From: Ophiura sarsii
Taxonomy: Eukaryota; Echinodermata; Ophiuroidea; Amphilepidida; Ophiuridae
Direction: 5' to 3'
Length of the DNA: 64,000 bases
Assembly: GCA_035610835.1 (NCBI GenBank)
Contig: CM069458.1
Coordinates: 29,971,449-30,035,448 of the forward strand
The position numbers and the translations under genes were made by a program. A model generated the notes under the pieces. The model ran no database searches and was not told the DNA's origin. It was given only the letters and a program-made list of their open reading frames with translations. This document shows, piece after piece, positions 10,120 to 22,635 of the stretch (position 1 is its first letter; the number at the start of each line of letters is the position of its first letter).

Positions 10120-12235
10120 AAAACTATTAACCAATCTCTCTCTCCTCTGGAATTTCCCCGTTAACTTTTAAGACTGCACTTATTCGCCCACTTTAAAAGA
10201 AGCTTGTCTCGACCATGAAATTCTTAAGAACTACCGCCTGGTATCAAATCTATCATTTCTGTCAAAACTTCTCGAGCGCATTGTACTTTCCAGAATTTTG
10301 CCTTTTCTTCAGACTAACGACATTCTTGATCATCGCCAGTCTGCCTAATCGGACCAACCACAGCATTGAGACTGCACTACTCAAAGTGGAAAATGACATT
10401 CTGTCAGCGATGGGTAGACTTGTTGCTCTTGTTCTCCTTGATCTATCAGCTGCTTTTGACACTGTGGATTGTTTTTTAATCAAGCGTCTTCAGCAACTTA
10501 GATTAAACGGAACAGTGCTTCAATGGTTTGAACAGTGCTTCAATGGTTTGCATCTTATTTGTTAAATAGATCTCAATGTGTTCAAATTCATGATACATTT
10601 TCTGCTCCATCTAACCTTCAATATGGTGTGCCTCAAGGTAGTGTGCTTGGACCGGTTTTATTCTCTTTGTATATGCATGTTCCCTCGGTGAAATTATGTG
10701 CAAATACAATCTTGTTTATCATTCCTATGCCGACGACTTGCAAATGTATGTGTCTTTCAAGCCTATACTCAAAATGATGCTGATTGTGCACTGAATAAGC
10801 TGGAATCATGTGTGACTGATATACGCGAGTGGATGACTGACAATTTTTGAAACTGAACGATGACAAAAGTGAATTCATTGTATTTGGATCTAAATGTCTA
10901 TGTGACAAAGTAAATATACCCCATTTACGTATTGGGAATTCTTCTATTGTTCCAGCAAGTAAAGTTCGCAATTTAGGTGCTTATTTTGATATGGACATGA
11001 CACTGAATCATTATATTTCTGAGATTTGCAAATCATCTTCTTTTCATCTTCGTAACAACCTAGGACTTATCAGAAATACCTCACAAATGATGCTACTGAA
11101 CAACTCGTCCATGCGTTTGTTACATCGCGCCTTGACATGGGAAATTCTCTGCTTTATGGACTCCCGAATCTCCAGATCAAGCATCTCAGCCGCTTACAAA
11201 ATATAGCTGCTAGAATTATCACACGCACCAAACCAACTGAGCATATCACACCAGTTCTAAGATATCCACATTAATTAATTGGCTTCAATAAAGGACAGAA
11301 TTATCTTCAAAATACTTATTTATGTTTATACACCTAGCACATAAAGTCCCTGCTCAGGTGCTTTGAGGTTGACTAATTCAAAATATATAATCGGTACCAA
11401 AAATCTGAGATATACATTAAATGAGCAAATTTCTTCTCCGCAGTTTGATACCTCATTCAACAAAATCGAATGGATACTTTTAAAGTTATGTCGATTTCAA
11501 TGACCGCGCATTAAACAGAAAAGTGGCACTAGGTATAGGAATCATTGATTTGTGTGTGATAACTATAACTGTGCGCTATCTGAACGTGACAGATGAATGG
11601 GTCTTTAGTGAAACCGCAATGTGCGGGACAAAGGGTGTATCTGGCTGTGAAGAATACAAGTCTTAGCTGATAAGCTGTGAGTTTTTCAGTGCGTAAATCC
11701 ATAGACGGGTAAAACATTGATTTTACCGTCTATGGTAAATCACACACAAATCAATGATTTCCTATACCTAGTGCCACTTTTCTGTTGCATTCGCGCTCAT
11801 TGAAATCGACATAACTTTAAAAGTATCCATTCGATTTTGTTGAATGAGGTATCAAACTGCGGAGAAGAAATTTGCTCATTTAATGTATATCTCAGATTTT
11901 TGGTACCGATTATATATTTTGAATTAGTCAACCTCAAAGGAACTGAGCAGGGACTTTATGTGCTAGGTGTAGATCAACTATTAATATGTCACCATAGTAT
12001 ATCTCAAATCTTCTAACTCCGTACAAGCAAGAAAGACAATTGCGTTCGAACAGCAAAATACTTTTCACTGAACCGCGATTTGCAAGATCCTGTGGATCAC
12101 GTTCTTTTCTATGTGCTGCACCTCGCTTATGGAATAAGCTTCCAGAGTATGTAAAAACTACAGAATCTGTGGATTCATTCAGAACATTGAAGACTTTAAT
12201 TATGAAATCTGAGAATGATTTCTTTGATTAATGTT
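10120..12235 (+). pseudogene. Degraded L2-like LINE reverse transcriptase, interrupted by a MITE
   Basis: In three frames one can follow LKNYR and VSNLSFLSKLLERIV, then [31 protein letters not shown], a YADD box (10726-10737), and the C-terminal AAPRLWNKLPEYVKTTES. Several frameshifts break it, one being a 20-bp tandem duplication near 10510-10548. A TA-flanked MITE (11331-11969) splits the C-terminal part. Not functional. Confidence 0.85.
11331..11969. mobile_element. Foldback MITE, CACCTAGCAC termini (copy 1)
   Basis: TIR CACCTAGCAC...GTGCTAGGTG with TA on both sides (11329-11330, 11970-11971). Each arm is about 200 bp and nearly complementary, with ACCAAAAATCTGAGATATAC in the left arm and its complement in the right. 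The spacer holds a second hairpin (CATAGACGGTAAAA-type). It sits inside the LINE remnant and is a second member of the family seen at 28222-28838. Confidence 0.88.
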
Positions 12236-12569
12236 TGTGAATTCAGTATCATGTATGTTATTATTTATGGCTTTGTTCAGATTGTGAGTGGGAGATTGTT
12301 CAACCCTACCACTTTTGTTTTGTTGTGTTGAAGTGATGACGGTTCTCCTTCATTCACATTTTGTACCATTTTTGTTTTGCAATGTTGTGTCGATGCGCCT
12401 GGAGCAACAGTTTTGTTTAATGTAGGCTCATTATAAGCTGCGGGTACGAAAAGGCAGGCGGGGAGGCATGCAATGGACATAAGAACGTGTATTGGACGTC
12501 GGTTGGAATACATACGCGTAACGTACGTTGACGAGAAATCTGATATTTTGGAGGTAAAACTATAGTATA

Positions 12570-13087
12570 ACTTCTTTCTGGCATAGGCCTATATAAAAAG
12601 CCAATATTGATCGGAAATAAAGTGATTGCTTTTCAATAAAATATTTGTCAAAAGTACACACCAAATGGATTCGAAAATTGAAAAAAAATCCAATTCTGAG
12701 TGGGGCACATCACACCTCAGACTCCCCCTATTCGAGCTTTTAAACAATCTATACTTAAATCAGGAAAACATGCTCAACTTCTTTCTTGCATTGGGATAAA
12801 AACAAAATATTGATTGGAAATGAAGAGGTGGCTTTTCGATAAAATGTTGGTCAAAAGTATACACCAGATCGCACCAAATGAGTTCGAAAATTTGAATTTT
12901 TTTCTACTTCTGAGGGGGGCACATCCACCCTCAGACACTCCCCTGTCCGAGCATAGCTCGGAGGGCGGTGCTGCGCACAGCTTGGATGGTACCTGATCAA
13001 TTTCATTTTTTTGGGTCCCCCCTAAACTTTTCTGGATCCGCGCCTGCTGGGGGCATTTCCCCCATGGATGACCCCACCCCCTCATCG
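12570..13087. repeat. Diverged tandem duplication and G-rich repeat
   Basis: The block at 12570-12760 (ATTGATCGGAAATAAAGTG, then TCAAAAGTACACACC) recurs at 12780-12990 with substitutions. Bases 13030-13087 (TTTCCCCCATGG, CCCCTCATCGCC) match 18490-18538, so the same G-rich repeat lies near both exon 13 and its upstream intron. Confidence 0.65.
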
Positions 13088-13089
13088 CC

Positions 13090-13379
13090 AGTACTGCTAA
13101 TGATCAGACGTTATGGGTTGCTTGGCCCAAAAACAAATCTGTAATAAATTTGACATTAAGGCAACAACTTTTTTTTCATTTTTTCAAATGGATACATAAT
13201 TATACTTGTAAAAAATAAAATTTATCAACATTTTTGAAAAAATGTTACAATAACAAAATGTAATGGTAAAAATGCTTGAACTTGAGAATCCCAGGCTGTT
13301 ACTTTGAACATCCAATGCATAAAGGAAGTATTCTTTAAACAAATAATTAATTACAAAATGAATAGAAAAGATGATTTAC
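13090..13379. repeat. Intron 13, part of duplicated segment
   Basis: GTTGCTTGGCCCAAAA to AATGTAATGGTAA (about 13115-13268) is repeated at 18540-18682; AATCCCAG...GAACATCCAATGCAT (13285-13320) is repeated at 23740-23772. These mark the borders of the copied exon segments. Confidence 0.7.
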
Positions 13380-15521
13380 CTGTAAGAGAATCTGTGAAAA
13401 TTATTGGCTCTGGTCCTGATTGCGTTGTAGTAGGTAACACTGTTGGTAATGTTGGTGGTACTGTTGCTGGTGTTAGAAGTTCAGTTGGCGGTTCAGTTGG
13501 TGGTTCAGTTGGATGTTCTGTTGGTGGTTCTGTTGGAGGTTCTGTTGGTGGTTCAGTTGGTGGTTCAGTTGGTGGTTCAGTCGGAGGTACTGTTGGTGGT
13601 ACTGTTGGTGGTTCAGTTGGAGGTTCAGTTGGAGGTACTGTTGGTGGTACAGTTGGTGGTTCCGTTGGAGGTTCTGTTGGAGGTACGGTTGGTGGTTCTG
13701 TTGGAGGTTCAGTCGGAGGTTCTGTTGGTGGTTCTGTTGGTGGTTCTGTTGGAGGTTCTGTTGGAGGTACTGTTGGTGGGTAAGTTGGTGGTTCAGTTGG
13801 TGGTTCTGTTGGTGGTTCAGTTGGTGGTTCGGTTGGAGGTTCAGTCGGAGGTTCAGTTGGAGGTTCAGTCGGAGGTTCAGTTGGAGGTTCTGTTGGAGGA
13901 CCTGTTGGCGGTTCTGTTGGAGGTACTGTTGGGGGTTCTGTTGGAGGTTCAGTTGGTGGTTCAGTTGGTGGTTCTGTTGGAGGTTCTGTTGGAGGTTCAG
14001 TTGGAGGTTCCGTTGGAGGTTCAGTTGGTGGTTCAGTTGGAGGTTCCGTTGGAGGTTCTGTTGGAGGTTCAGTTGGTGGTTCAGTTGGAAGTTCTGTTGG
14101 AGGTTCAGTTGGTGGTTCAGTGGGAGGTTCTGTTGGAGGTTCTGTTGGAGGTTCTGTTGGAGGTTCTGTTGGAGGTTCAGTTGGAGGTTCTGTTGGAGGT
14201 TCAGTTGGTGGTTCAGTTGGAGGTTCAGTTGGTGGTTCAGTTGGAGGTTCAGTTGGAGGTACTGTTGGTGGTACTGTTGGTGGTTCTGTTGGTGGATCAG
14301 TTGGTGGTTCTGTTGGTGGTTCTGTTGGTGGTTCTGTTGGTGGTTCTGTTGGAGGTCCAGTTGGTGGTTCAGTTGGAGGTTCTGTTGGTGGTTCAGTTGG
14401 AGGTTCAGTTGGTGGTTCAGTTGGTGGTTCTGTTGGAGGTTCTGTTGGAGGTACTGTTGGTGGTACAGTTGGAGGTTCTGTTGGAGGTTCAGTTGGAGGA
14501 TCAGTTGGTGGTTCTGTTGGAGGTTCAGTTGGTGGTTCAGTTGGAGGTACTGTTGGTGGTTCAGTTGGTGGTTCAGTTGGAGGTTCTGTTGGAGGTTCAG
14601 TTGGTGGTTCAGTTGGAGGTTCTGTTGGAGGTTCTGTTGGTGGTTCTGTTGGAGGTTCTGTTGGAGGTTCTGTTGGAGGTTCTGTTGGAGGTTCAGTTGG
14701 AGGTTCTGTTGGAGGTTCAGTTGGTGGTTCAGTTGGAGGTTCAGTTGGAGGTACTGTTGGTGGTACTGTTGGTGGTTCTGTTGGTGGATCAGTTGGTGGT
14801 TCTGTTGGTGGTTCTGTTGGAGGTTCAGTTGGAGGTCCAGTTGGTGGTTCAGTTGGAGGTTCTGTTGGTGGTTCAGTTGGAGGTTCAGTTGGTGATTCAG
14901 TTGGTGGTTCTGTTGGAGGTTCTGTTGGAGGTTCAGTTGGAGGTTCAGTTGGTGGTTCTGTTGGAGGTTCAGTTGGAGGTTCAGTTGGTGGTTCTGTTGG
15001 AGGTTCAGTTGGTGGTTCAGTTGGAGGTACTGTTGGTGGTTCAGTTGGTGGTTCCGTTGGAGGTTCGGTTGGTGGTGTAGTAGTGGAATCTTCCGTTGTA
15101 CTTTTATCTGTTGGAGGTCTAGTAGTTGAATCTTCCGTTGTACTTTTATCTGTTGTAAACATGGTTGTCTCAATGTCTTCCAAAGTTGTTGCTCCCATTG
15201 TGGTTGATTGTTGGGTAGTAGAATATTCCGTTGTACTTTTATCTGTTGTAAATATGGTTGTCTTCATGTCTGTCAAAGTTGTTGCTCCCATTGTGGTTGA
15301 TTGTTGGGTAGTAGAATATTCCGTTGTACTTTTATCTGTTGTAAACATGGTTGTCTTCATGTCTTCAACAGTTGTAGTTTCCTTTGTAGTCACTGGTCTG
15401 GTAGTGGAATATTCCGTTGTATACACAGTTGACTCAATGTCATCTATTGTTGTAGCTTCCTTCGTAGTTGATGCAATTGTGGTAGATTGCCTTGTTGTAC
15501 TTTCAACTGTCGTAAAGCCCA
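13380..15521 (-). CDS. Exon 13 (mucin exon C): Ser/Thr leader and PPTE repeats
   Basis: A 714-codon phase 1-1 exon. Acceptor CCATAG, then VGFTTVESTTRQSTT and further Thr-rich text with repeats of the type TTMFTTDKSTTE and STTMGATT, carrying an extra copy of that block compared with exon 14. A long PPTE array with scattered PPTV, PPTD and PPTG follows, then TPATVPPTLPTVLPTTT and a short end (FTDSLTG) before donor G|GTAAAT. Exon and flanking intron sequence are close copies of those around exon 14, showing recent duplication. Confidence 0.87.
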
Positions 15522-15589
15522 CTATGGCAGAAAAGATAACACATACAATAATTACATTATCACTTTCCACGTAGCTATTAGTTTACTCA

Positions 15590-16850
15590 CATACCACCCT
15601 AACATATAACAACTTACAGAGATATACCAGCAACATTTGGGAGCACCATCCGGGATTTGAACCCGGGACCTTCTGCACAAATGTTGAGCATGCCAGCGTA
15701 TATACAGGCTGTCCCAAAATGATTAGTACCCATCGATGCCCAAAGTTCAATACTTTTTTTCATTATCAAGATCAATGAGATAAGATCCGTTGTTTTTCTA
15801 TCATATTTGCTATACTGTATCCTTTCATTATAATTTTAGATCATGAATATCAAAGTTATTTTAATGAAGTTACACTCCATTGTGTAAGACATGGTAATTT
15901 CACCTTTTTGGCAAAGTGCAAAAAAAAAAAAGTGTTTTTAAACAGCTTGTTTGAAAGACACTAATACATTCTCTTAATCTCTTGTCTGCTAATATATTTT
16001 TCCTTTCTATTTTAAACTGCTGTTGTATCATATTGTTGTTCAAACCAATATTACTTCTTCATTTTGATCAATTTGAAGAGTAAAAATGGATCGTCACGCA
16101 TGAGCGACCCCAAGCTGTTTCTATAATGAGCTTAAGGCTTAACTTGAGGGACATTTAAACAGGTAAAGATGTGGCCATGGGTAATTAGCAGTGGCTTAGA
16201 CTTCTTTTTCATATTGGGGATGCAATTCCCTAAAAACTTGCTAAAATTGATATAGTCCCTTTAATGTTTAACCTCACGAAATCCATTCTCCAATGTAAAA
16301 ATGAAATATAAGCCACTGGTGATTCACCAAATACCACTTCATTTAGAATAAGTCCCTAAACACTTGTCAAATAAAACAATGCATGGGGTCACTCAAGTGT
16401 GACAAACTTCTTTTACCTGTTACATTGAATTAAGGAGAAACATTATTAATGATTTGAACACCCATAACTGATAACAGCTACAACAGAAAGACACACAAGA
16501 TTAGACAAGCGATTATGAGAAAACACAAGTTTCTTTCTAACAAACTGTAATAGCACACACATTTTTTAGCACTTTTGTCAAAAAGGTGAAATCACCATGT
16601 TTTACAGAATGGAGTGTATCTTGAGTTTGATAAATCCGATATTCATGATCTAAAATTCTAATGGAATAGTACAGTATGACAAAGATGATGTAAAATCAAC
16701 GGACCTAATCCCATCGATTTTGATAATGACAAAAATTATTGAACTTTGGGCATCTATGGGTACTAATCATTTTGGGACAGCCTGTAGACCAAAAGAGGAC
16801 TTCCCCGTTAGGTCTATGACACCAACACACTTATATCTCATGACATTTAT
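15590..16850 (-). mobile_element. tRNA-derived SINE copy split by a MITE
   Basis: The outer parts (15590-15702 and 16787-16850) align with the intact SINE at 29398-29581: the reversed B-box region (GGATTTGAACCCGGGACCTT) is on the left and AGACCAAAAGAGGACTTCCC on the right. The MITE at 15705-16784 is inserted at a TA in the sequence GCCAGYG-TA-TAGACC. Confidence 0.8.
15705..16784. mobile_element. Foldback MITE, CAGGCTGTCCCAAAATG termini
   Basis: TIR CAGGCTGTCCCAAAATGATT...AATCATTTTGGGACAGCCTG flanked by TA (15703-15704, 16785-16786). The arms stay complementary for roughly 250 bp. No transposase frame is present. Insertion into the SINE gives a directly readable TA target-site duplication. 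Confidence 0.88.
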
Positions 16851-17272
16851 ACCATTATACAAATCAGAGATTTCAGAAACCTTTCCCAACTTTCAAAGTC
16901 TATCTCAAGGATTACTGAACCAATACTGGACATGTTTGTACTTAGTGACATACAGTAAACTTGGGTCGTTTTGTGATGTACAACTTTAGTTTGTGGTTCA
17001 TTTATTATTTTGAAACATCATTTTCTTAATTATTTTTACAAAGTCCCAAAGCCAAACAGTTGATTGGTAAATTGGTAATAAAAAATTGATTTGGTGGACA
17101 AAAAACCCTAATACAGTTCTTGTTTTAACATAGTGACGTTCACACTATACGCCACTATGTAATACCACTGTCAAATTGTGATGGATGGTCTCATTGGTCT
17201 GCACACTAGATTTCAATGAGATTGAGAATGTCGTGGTAATTGCATACATCGGTGTATAGACCAGCATAGCAT

Positions 17273-17613
17273 TTCGTCACCTTCTTAAAATAATGGCCTA
17301 AGTCATATTTTCAAGATTTGAGAAAAACAGAGAAAGCTAAACCATATTCGTCACCTTCTTAAAATAATGGCCTAAGTCACATTTAGGTTTGGGGATATAT
17401 GACTATTGAAATACAAATAATGCTGTCTGTCAAATCTGTTACATAAAAAGATTAGATTACTTAGGCCAATTTGCGAACATGGAACCCTAACCCTAACCCT
17501 ATCCAAAAAGTAAATGGCCTAAGTCACACGCTTGACTTACATGACTTAGGCCATTATACTAACAGGGTATAAGCAGCATGCATGAATAGGCCTATATTTT
17601 AAGAAAGTGACGA
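17273..17613. mobile_element. Palindromic MITE, TCGTCACYTTCTTAAAATA termini
   Basis: The left end TTCGTCACCTTCTTAAAATA and the internal GGCCTAAGTCA recur inverted at the right end (TATTTTAAGAAAGTGACGA). A second left end at about 17350-17380 shows an internal duplication. A short CCCTAACCCTAACCCTA run lies inside at 17484-17503. Confidence 0.72.
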
Positions 17614-17679
17614 TTTGGTAGTTTGTGATGATAGCAAGTTTAAGACATTTATCATTCATACATACATACATACAACATG

Positions 17680-17760
17680 TATAAATTGTGATGCGCTTTC
17701 CCCCGGAGGCTCAAAGCGCTTACAAAGGTACAAAATAGCATAAGAATAATAAATTATAAA
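17680..17760. repeat. L2/SINE 3'-tail relic
   Basis: GCGCTTTCCCCCGGAGGCTCAAAGCGCTTACAAAG is split by a short gap and resembles the 3' region of the LINE at 753-2232. An ATAA-rich tail follows. No RT sequence is attached. Confidence 0.55.
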
Positions 17761-17915
17761 CACAATGATATAAGAAGCAAACAATTAGTTTGGAAACCTA
17801 AATGTTTTGATCAAGTGCCTTCTTGAAGGCAAAAACAAAAACAGACTATCTAATGTAAATAATTCCATAATTATCAGCATCAACATTTTTGGGGAGGGGC
17901 AAACAGGGGGGGGCA

Positions 17916-18294
17916 GTGGCGTAGCTCAGGGGGGGCAGGGGGGGGCAAATGCCCCCCCTGACGGAAAAAAACCATTTGTGCCCCCGACCCCGCCCCCCAC
18001 CCCCTAAAAAAAAAAAGGGGTGAGATAAAAAGGGAAAAAAGAGACAAATTGCGAAAAAAGACCGAGGTTATTAGCCAAATAGAAGGCAAAATTGTAAATG
18101 AAGTGCATTTACTGTGCGATTTTTTTTTACTGTGCGATTTTTTTTTGGACTGTGCGAATTTTTTCGACATTACCCTCCCCCCCCCCCACTTACGTGAAAT
18201 TCACGAGGTAAGTGACTAGAATTTTTTTGGGGGCAACCTTTTACGAAAATTTTAGAAATCTTGCCCCCCCTGAAAAAAATCCTAGCTACGCCAC
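17916..18294. mobile_element. Non-autonomous element with GTGGCGTAGCT termini
   Basis: The 11-bp perfect TIR GTGGCGTAGCT (17916-17926) is matched by AGCTACGCCAC (18284-18294). Poly-G/poly-C stretches lie just inside and outside, which makes the target-site duplication unreadable. The CAGTGGCG-type end is reminiscent of hAT-like non-autonomous elements; this is only an inference. Related fragments are at 450-640, 41330-41600 and 45800-46130. Confidence 0.7.
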
Positions 18295-18975
18295 GGGGGG
18301 GGGGGGGGGGGGCAAGAAAATGGTTTGGGAGGGGGGCAAGATTTTTATTGTAAAAATTGCCTGACATTGGTTTTGTTTGTTCTGAATTAGACATTTTAGA
18401 CCAATTTGAAGGTATCTAAGAGTAATTTTAACATTAAAAGTCAACATTTTCGATTGGTTGGGGACATTAGGTGGGGGCTTGAGCTGACTGGGGGGAATTT
18501 TCCCCCATGGTTGACCCCCCACCCCAACCCCTCATCGCCAGTTGCTTGGCCCAAAACCAAATCTGTAATATTCAACATTTAGGCAACAACTTTTTTTCTT
18601 CTTTTTTTTAAATTTTTTAAATGGGTACATACTTTAATGACATTTTTGAAAAAATATTACAAAAACAAAATGTAATGGTAACAAAAAGAGTGTTAAACAC
18701 ACAATCATGGCTTAGAGGGGCTTGAGTTTGAATGCAAGCAGAAATAAAGGAAGAGTATCATAAAGAGAATTGTGTCGTAACAAAACAAACACTTTCAGTT
18801 TTCTTAAAATCAAGTTTCAAGATCTGGTTTTATAACATAGAGTAATATTTTTATATGGCCATGTGTTTTGAACTCGCCACCCTTCCCGTTGCATGTCCAG
18901 ATTTTAGCCTTTTACACCATCTGAGATTTGAATTAGCATATCCCAATAACTACTTGTTCTACTCCATAAAAAGTA
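18295..18975. other. Intron 12: G-rich repeat and duplicated segment
   Basis: Begins with a long G tract, then the block shared with 13115-13268 (here 18540-18682). The remainder shows no gene. Confidence 0.5.
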
Positions 18976-19780
18976 GGGGAGAGCGGGGCTAGTCCGCCCT
19001 TGGGGCAAGTCCGCCCACCACATGTTTCTCATCACTTGACTGTTGAAAAAGTATCAGACTTGTGTAATTTGGTTGCACCGGTTCATAGCAAAGTAACTAT
19101 TAAAACTTCCCGGATACATCTCCCATAAGGATTTATATTGAATAATTGTTTTTAAATAATTTAAGTAAAATTATTTGTCATTAAAAATGTTGCATTAATC
19201 TAGAGATATCACAGCGATGGTTCTAACTTTTATAGCCATTCAAAAGGTAAGGGCTTTGCCTAACATATTATGCAGTTAACAACTTCCCAGTCCGTGTTTA
19301 GTAGGTATACCATGAGATTTACAAAAAAATGAGCCCTGGGGTGAGTTCACCCAATTTCGCCGGGGCGAGTCCGCCCATGCCCAATTACACGCTAAGAAGG
19401 GGGTGGACTCGCCCCAACATAATAAATGGACACATGACGTGTCCATTTCATATGTTGGAGCCACATGGCCTTATTTGTCATAGTTGTGTCTAGTTGACTT
19501 CTAATCAATCTTTACATGGAATAACTGATAGTTTCTGCAATATTTAACCTGCCTATGAAGCCGGAGGAGCTTGCCCATCATGAGGGCGAACCTGCCCCGG
19601 CGTGAGTAGTGTGGGGTAAGTCCGCCCTGTTGGTTATTTTCCTTACTCCTGCACTTACTAAAAGTTCTAGAGTGCTGAAACTATGGGGGTATGTAGCTAA
19701 GAAACATAGCTTTCTAACTTGTAAAATGAGTCCGCTAGGCAAGCCTGAAAATTAGAGGGCAGACTAGCCCCGCTCTCCCC
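18976..19780. mobile_element. MITE with GGGGAGAGCGGGGCTAGTC termini
   Basis: TIR GGGGAGAGCGGGGCTAGTCC at the left, and GACTAGCCCCGCTCTCCCC at the right, with TA on both sides (18974-18975, 19781-19782). Several internal short copies of the G-GCGAGTCCGCCC motif are scattered through the element. No transposase frame. Confidence 0.82.
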
Positions 19781-19782
19781 TA

Positions 19783-20760
19783 GGCCTATATATTTTCTGA
19801 ACGGTAATCTCACAAGGAATCCAAATATGCTATTTAAATTAAGATAGGACATAATGGTAACATGTTGTGATTAAGAATGTTAAAAAATTATCGATTTTTT
19901 TCATATTTTGATTAAAGCAATTACCCATCAGAACATAATGGTTGTCAAGGGTAACTTGTTGAAATATACTTTATCGGAAGGTGAATGAGCACAAACGTTT
20001 AAATTTCATATTGGTTAGTGTTTACAAATATATTTTTGGGGATATGCATCCTATCCTGATTTAAATGCCATTTTTGAATCCCCCTATTTGAGAGCTTTCC
20101 AAAAATGTATAATTTTGCTATCATCGGTTGAATACTTTTTTTGTTAAACCGATGAATAGGGCAAATTCACTGTGTAGCTAATAGGGAGAAAGCCAAGGAC
20201 AATGCAATCGATTCATGATTACAATTGTTACATAATAGCTGACACGTTTGTTGAAACAGAAACTTATAGAATATAAAACAATCTATAAAATGAGACCAAA
20301 ATCATGTTTGTACCATACAGGGATGAGGAGTTATTGTAAATTGAACGTAGAATTGGGAACATTTTCTATATTCCCCATAGAGATTGTACACAGCGCCATC
20401 GCCACCACCCCTGACTTTCGAAATATAATCAATCATATCTCAGCCAAACAGCTATAGCAATACACACAATGTAGCTAGATAAATAGGCTTTCAAATGACA
20501 CCTCAACCATAGTTGTACCACATTTAGTTGTTGAGTTATTAGAGAAAGATGGATGATTCGTCACCAAAATGCAACACCACCACTCTTTTTGGTGGTGAGT
20601 TCAAAACACATGGCCATATTATACATGATTGTTTACATTAACAAACTCCCCTGAACATGTGAGTTAAAGGTCCCAAATGGGAATATTTTGTATCTAATTA
20701 AGAATAGACCTACAGTACATGTATCACATCAAAGTCAAACAGGGGCAAAAACAACTATTT
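19783..20760. other. Intron 12: no recognisable feature
   Basis: AT-rich intron with no supported gene or complete element. Confidence 0.4.
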
Positions 20761-20761
20761 A

Positions 20762-21060
20762 AGTAATGGATAATAAATTAATGATTATTAAATAAATAAT
20801 TATGATTAGTTAATGATTAATTAATCAATAATTAATGATCAATAATTAATTATCAATTAACTAATTATTAATACTTATTAATCATCAATTTATTATTGAG
20901 TAATTAATGAATAATGAATAATTAACTAAAGATTAATTAATAATAAATAATTAATGATAAATAATTAATCAATAAATAATTAATCAATAAATAATTAATC
21001 ATTTATTAATTACTAATGGTTATTTATAAGCATCAATTAATTATTAATTAATTACTGTAC
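20762..21060. repeat. AT-rich TTAATTAAT/AATAATTAAT simple repeat
   Basis: About 300 bp of imperfect tandem TAATTAAT, AATTAATCAATAAAT-type units with almost no G or C. Confidence 0.85.
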
Positions 21061-21136
21061 TAATAACTAACTTTTTTACAAAGTTTTCAATTGCAATCTT
21101 TAAGTTATCATTATTTTATGTTCATATTTAATACCT

Positions 21137-21412
21137 AAACTGGACTCAAAAAGAAACTTATACTTTTTTACATGGTCATATCTTGAAAATCTGTCCATCA
21201 AAATGAACCAAAATGACACACAGGATTACTTCAATACTCTACTCTAATGACATGTCAATATCCAAACGGTTACCTTTCTGACAGAACTGAAAAATGCACT
21301 GGCATGGAATCGCTTGCTATATGACCATGTGAACAATTATAAGTTTCTTTTTGAGCCCAGTTTATATTTTATATCCATGTGAAAAAAGTTTCTTTTTGAG
21401 CCCAGTTTATAT
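21137..21412. mobile_element. MITE with AAACTGGACTCAAAAAGAAA termini
   Basis: The left end AAACTGGACTCAAAAAGAAA is matched inverted by TTTCTTTTTGAGCCCAGTTT at about 21342-21361, and again by a second right end at 21389-21408. It is related in terminal sequence to the element at 41833-42064. Confidence 0.75.
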
Positions 21413-21547
21413 TTTACCTCTCTATATCACAGTTGCCATGTCTTTAAACTATAATACAACTGATACCTATTCAAACCTTTCATATTAACAGCAAGTTTGA
21501 TATATGCCCATCTAAAGTCAAAGTTTAGTTAGTTAGCTCCAAGTATA

Positions 21548-22635
21548 CAGCGTGTATCAAAAAGAACGCAACACTTTTTGTCGAGAGCTGTACGGTCACA
21601 GTAAACGACAAATCACTCTAAAACTTATATATTCTGTTAGGTCTACTTATTGGCTATCACATAGTCAAATTACAACGATATCGATTCTTTATTCGCTGAG
21701 ATATTCAAGGTATAAGTAGAGAAGTGCAAAACACGTTTTACATCGTTCGCTCTAAAAACTTGGATTTTCCTGTCCGATTAGTGTTATGGGTTAACAGTCT
21801 AATAACTATGTAACTTTTATGTCTGGAATGGTTTCTTAATTTACTTTGTTTGAGTAAGGTGGTACATAAAATCATTGAATCGTGTTATCTGATAATCATT
21901 CGACCATTTGAATACGTCAATCAAACTTTTTTTAAAGTTCTGAACCACCGATTGCTATGATCACCACATAATGTCTATGGTACGTTCTTTCATAAATTAA
22001 AGTTCATAATCGATGCATCTTAAAACAAGGACAGCATTTTGAGGGTCGAGCAGCACCATAATGTCCCATTCACAACAGACTAACAATGACTGATTCATGC
22101 AAGATAATTACTACCTTCAATGGACTATTCCATTTGTTTATCTTTTGAATAATGTGCCATACTGTTTTATTTATGACATTAACGAGAAAAAAAGAGAGAG
22201 GATTTGCAAACAGACTTTGTAATCTGGATTTTCAAGTTGTGTCATTAACTATCAACTAATTTATTGCCAGATTTAATTAATATTGATATGATACTGTAAT
22301 AGCCAGACATTTGATACCTTTAACATGACATTTTCTTCTCAGAATGATGAGTTTGATTCCAATTATTTAAGTACAATGAGTTATTAAAGTGTCTTGCTAA
22401 TATTCACCTGACAAGAAAATCAGGCATACAGGATAAACGATGTAAAACGTGTTTTGCACTTGTCTACGTTTATCGTTGATATCTCAGCGAATCACTAATC
22501 GATATCGCTGTAATTTGACTCTGTGATAGCCAATAAGTACACCTAACAGAATATATAAATTTTAGAGTGATTTGTGATTTGCCGTAATCGGCAAGCTCGC
22601 GACAAAAAGTGTTGCGTTTTTTTTGATACACCCTG
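21548..22635. mobile_element. Foldback MITE with CAGGGTGTATCAAAAA-type termini (1)
   Basis: The left end CAGCGTGTATCAAAAAGAAC and the right end TTTTTTTTGATACACCCTG are flanked by TA. Arms of about 200 bp are complementary, including CGCAACACTTTTTGTCG. The terminal motif is of the Tc1/mariner type; no transposase is present. Confidence 0.85.

Noticed and set aside
17484..17503. Interstitial telomere
   Set aside because: Only about three CCCTAA repeats lie inside a MITE; too short to indicate a chromosome end or fusion. The TAACCCTAAC ends elsewhere are part of defined units, not arrays.
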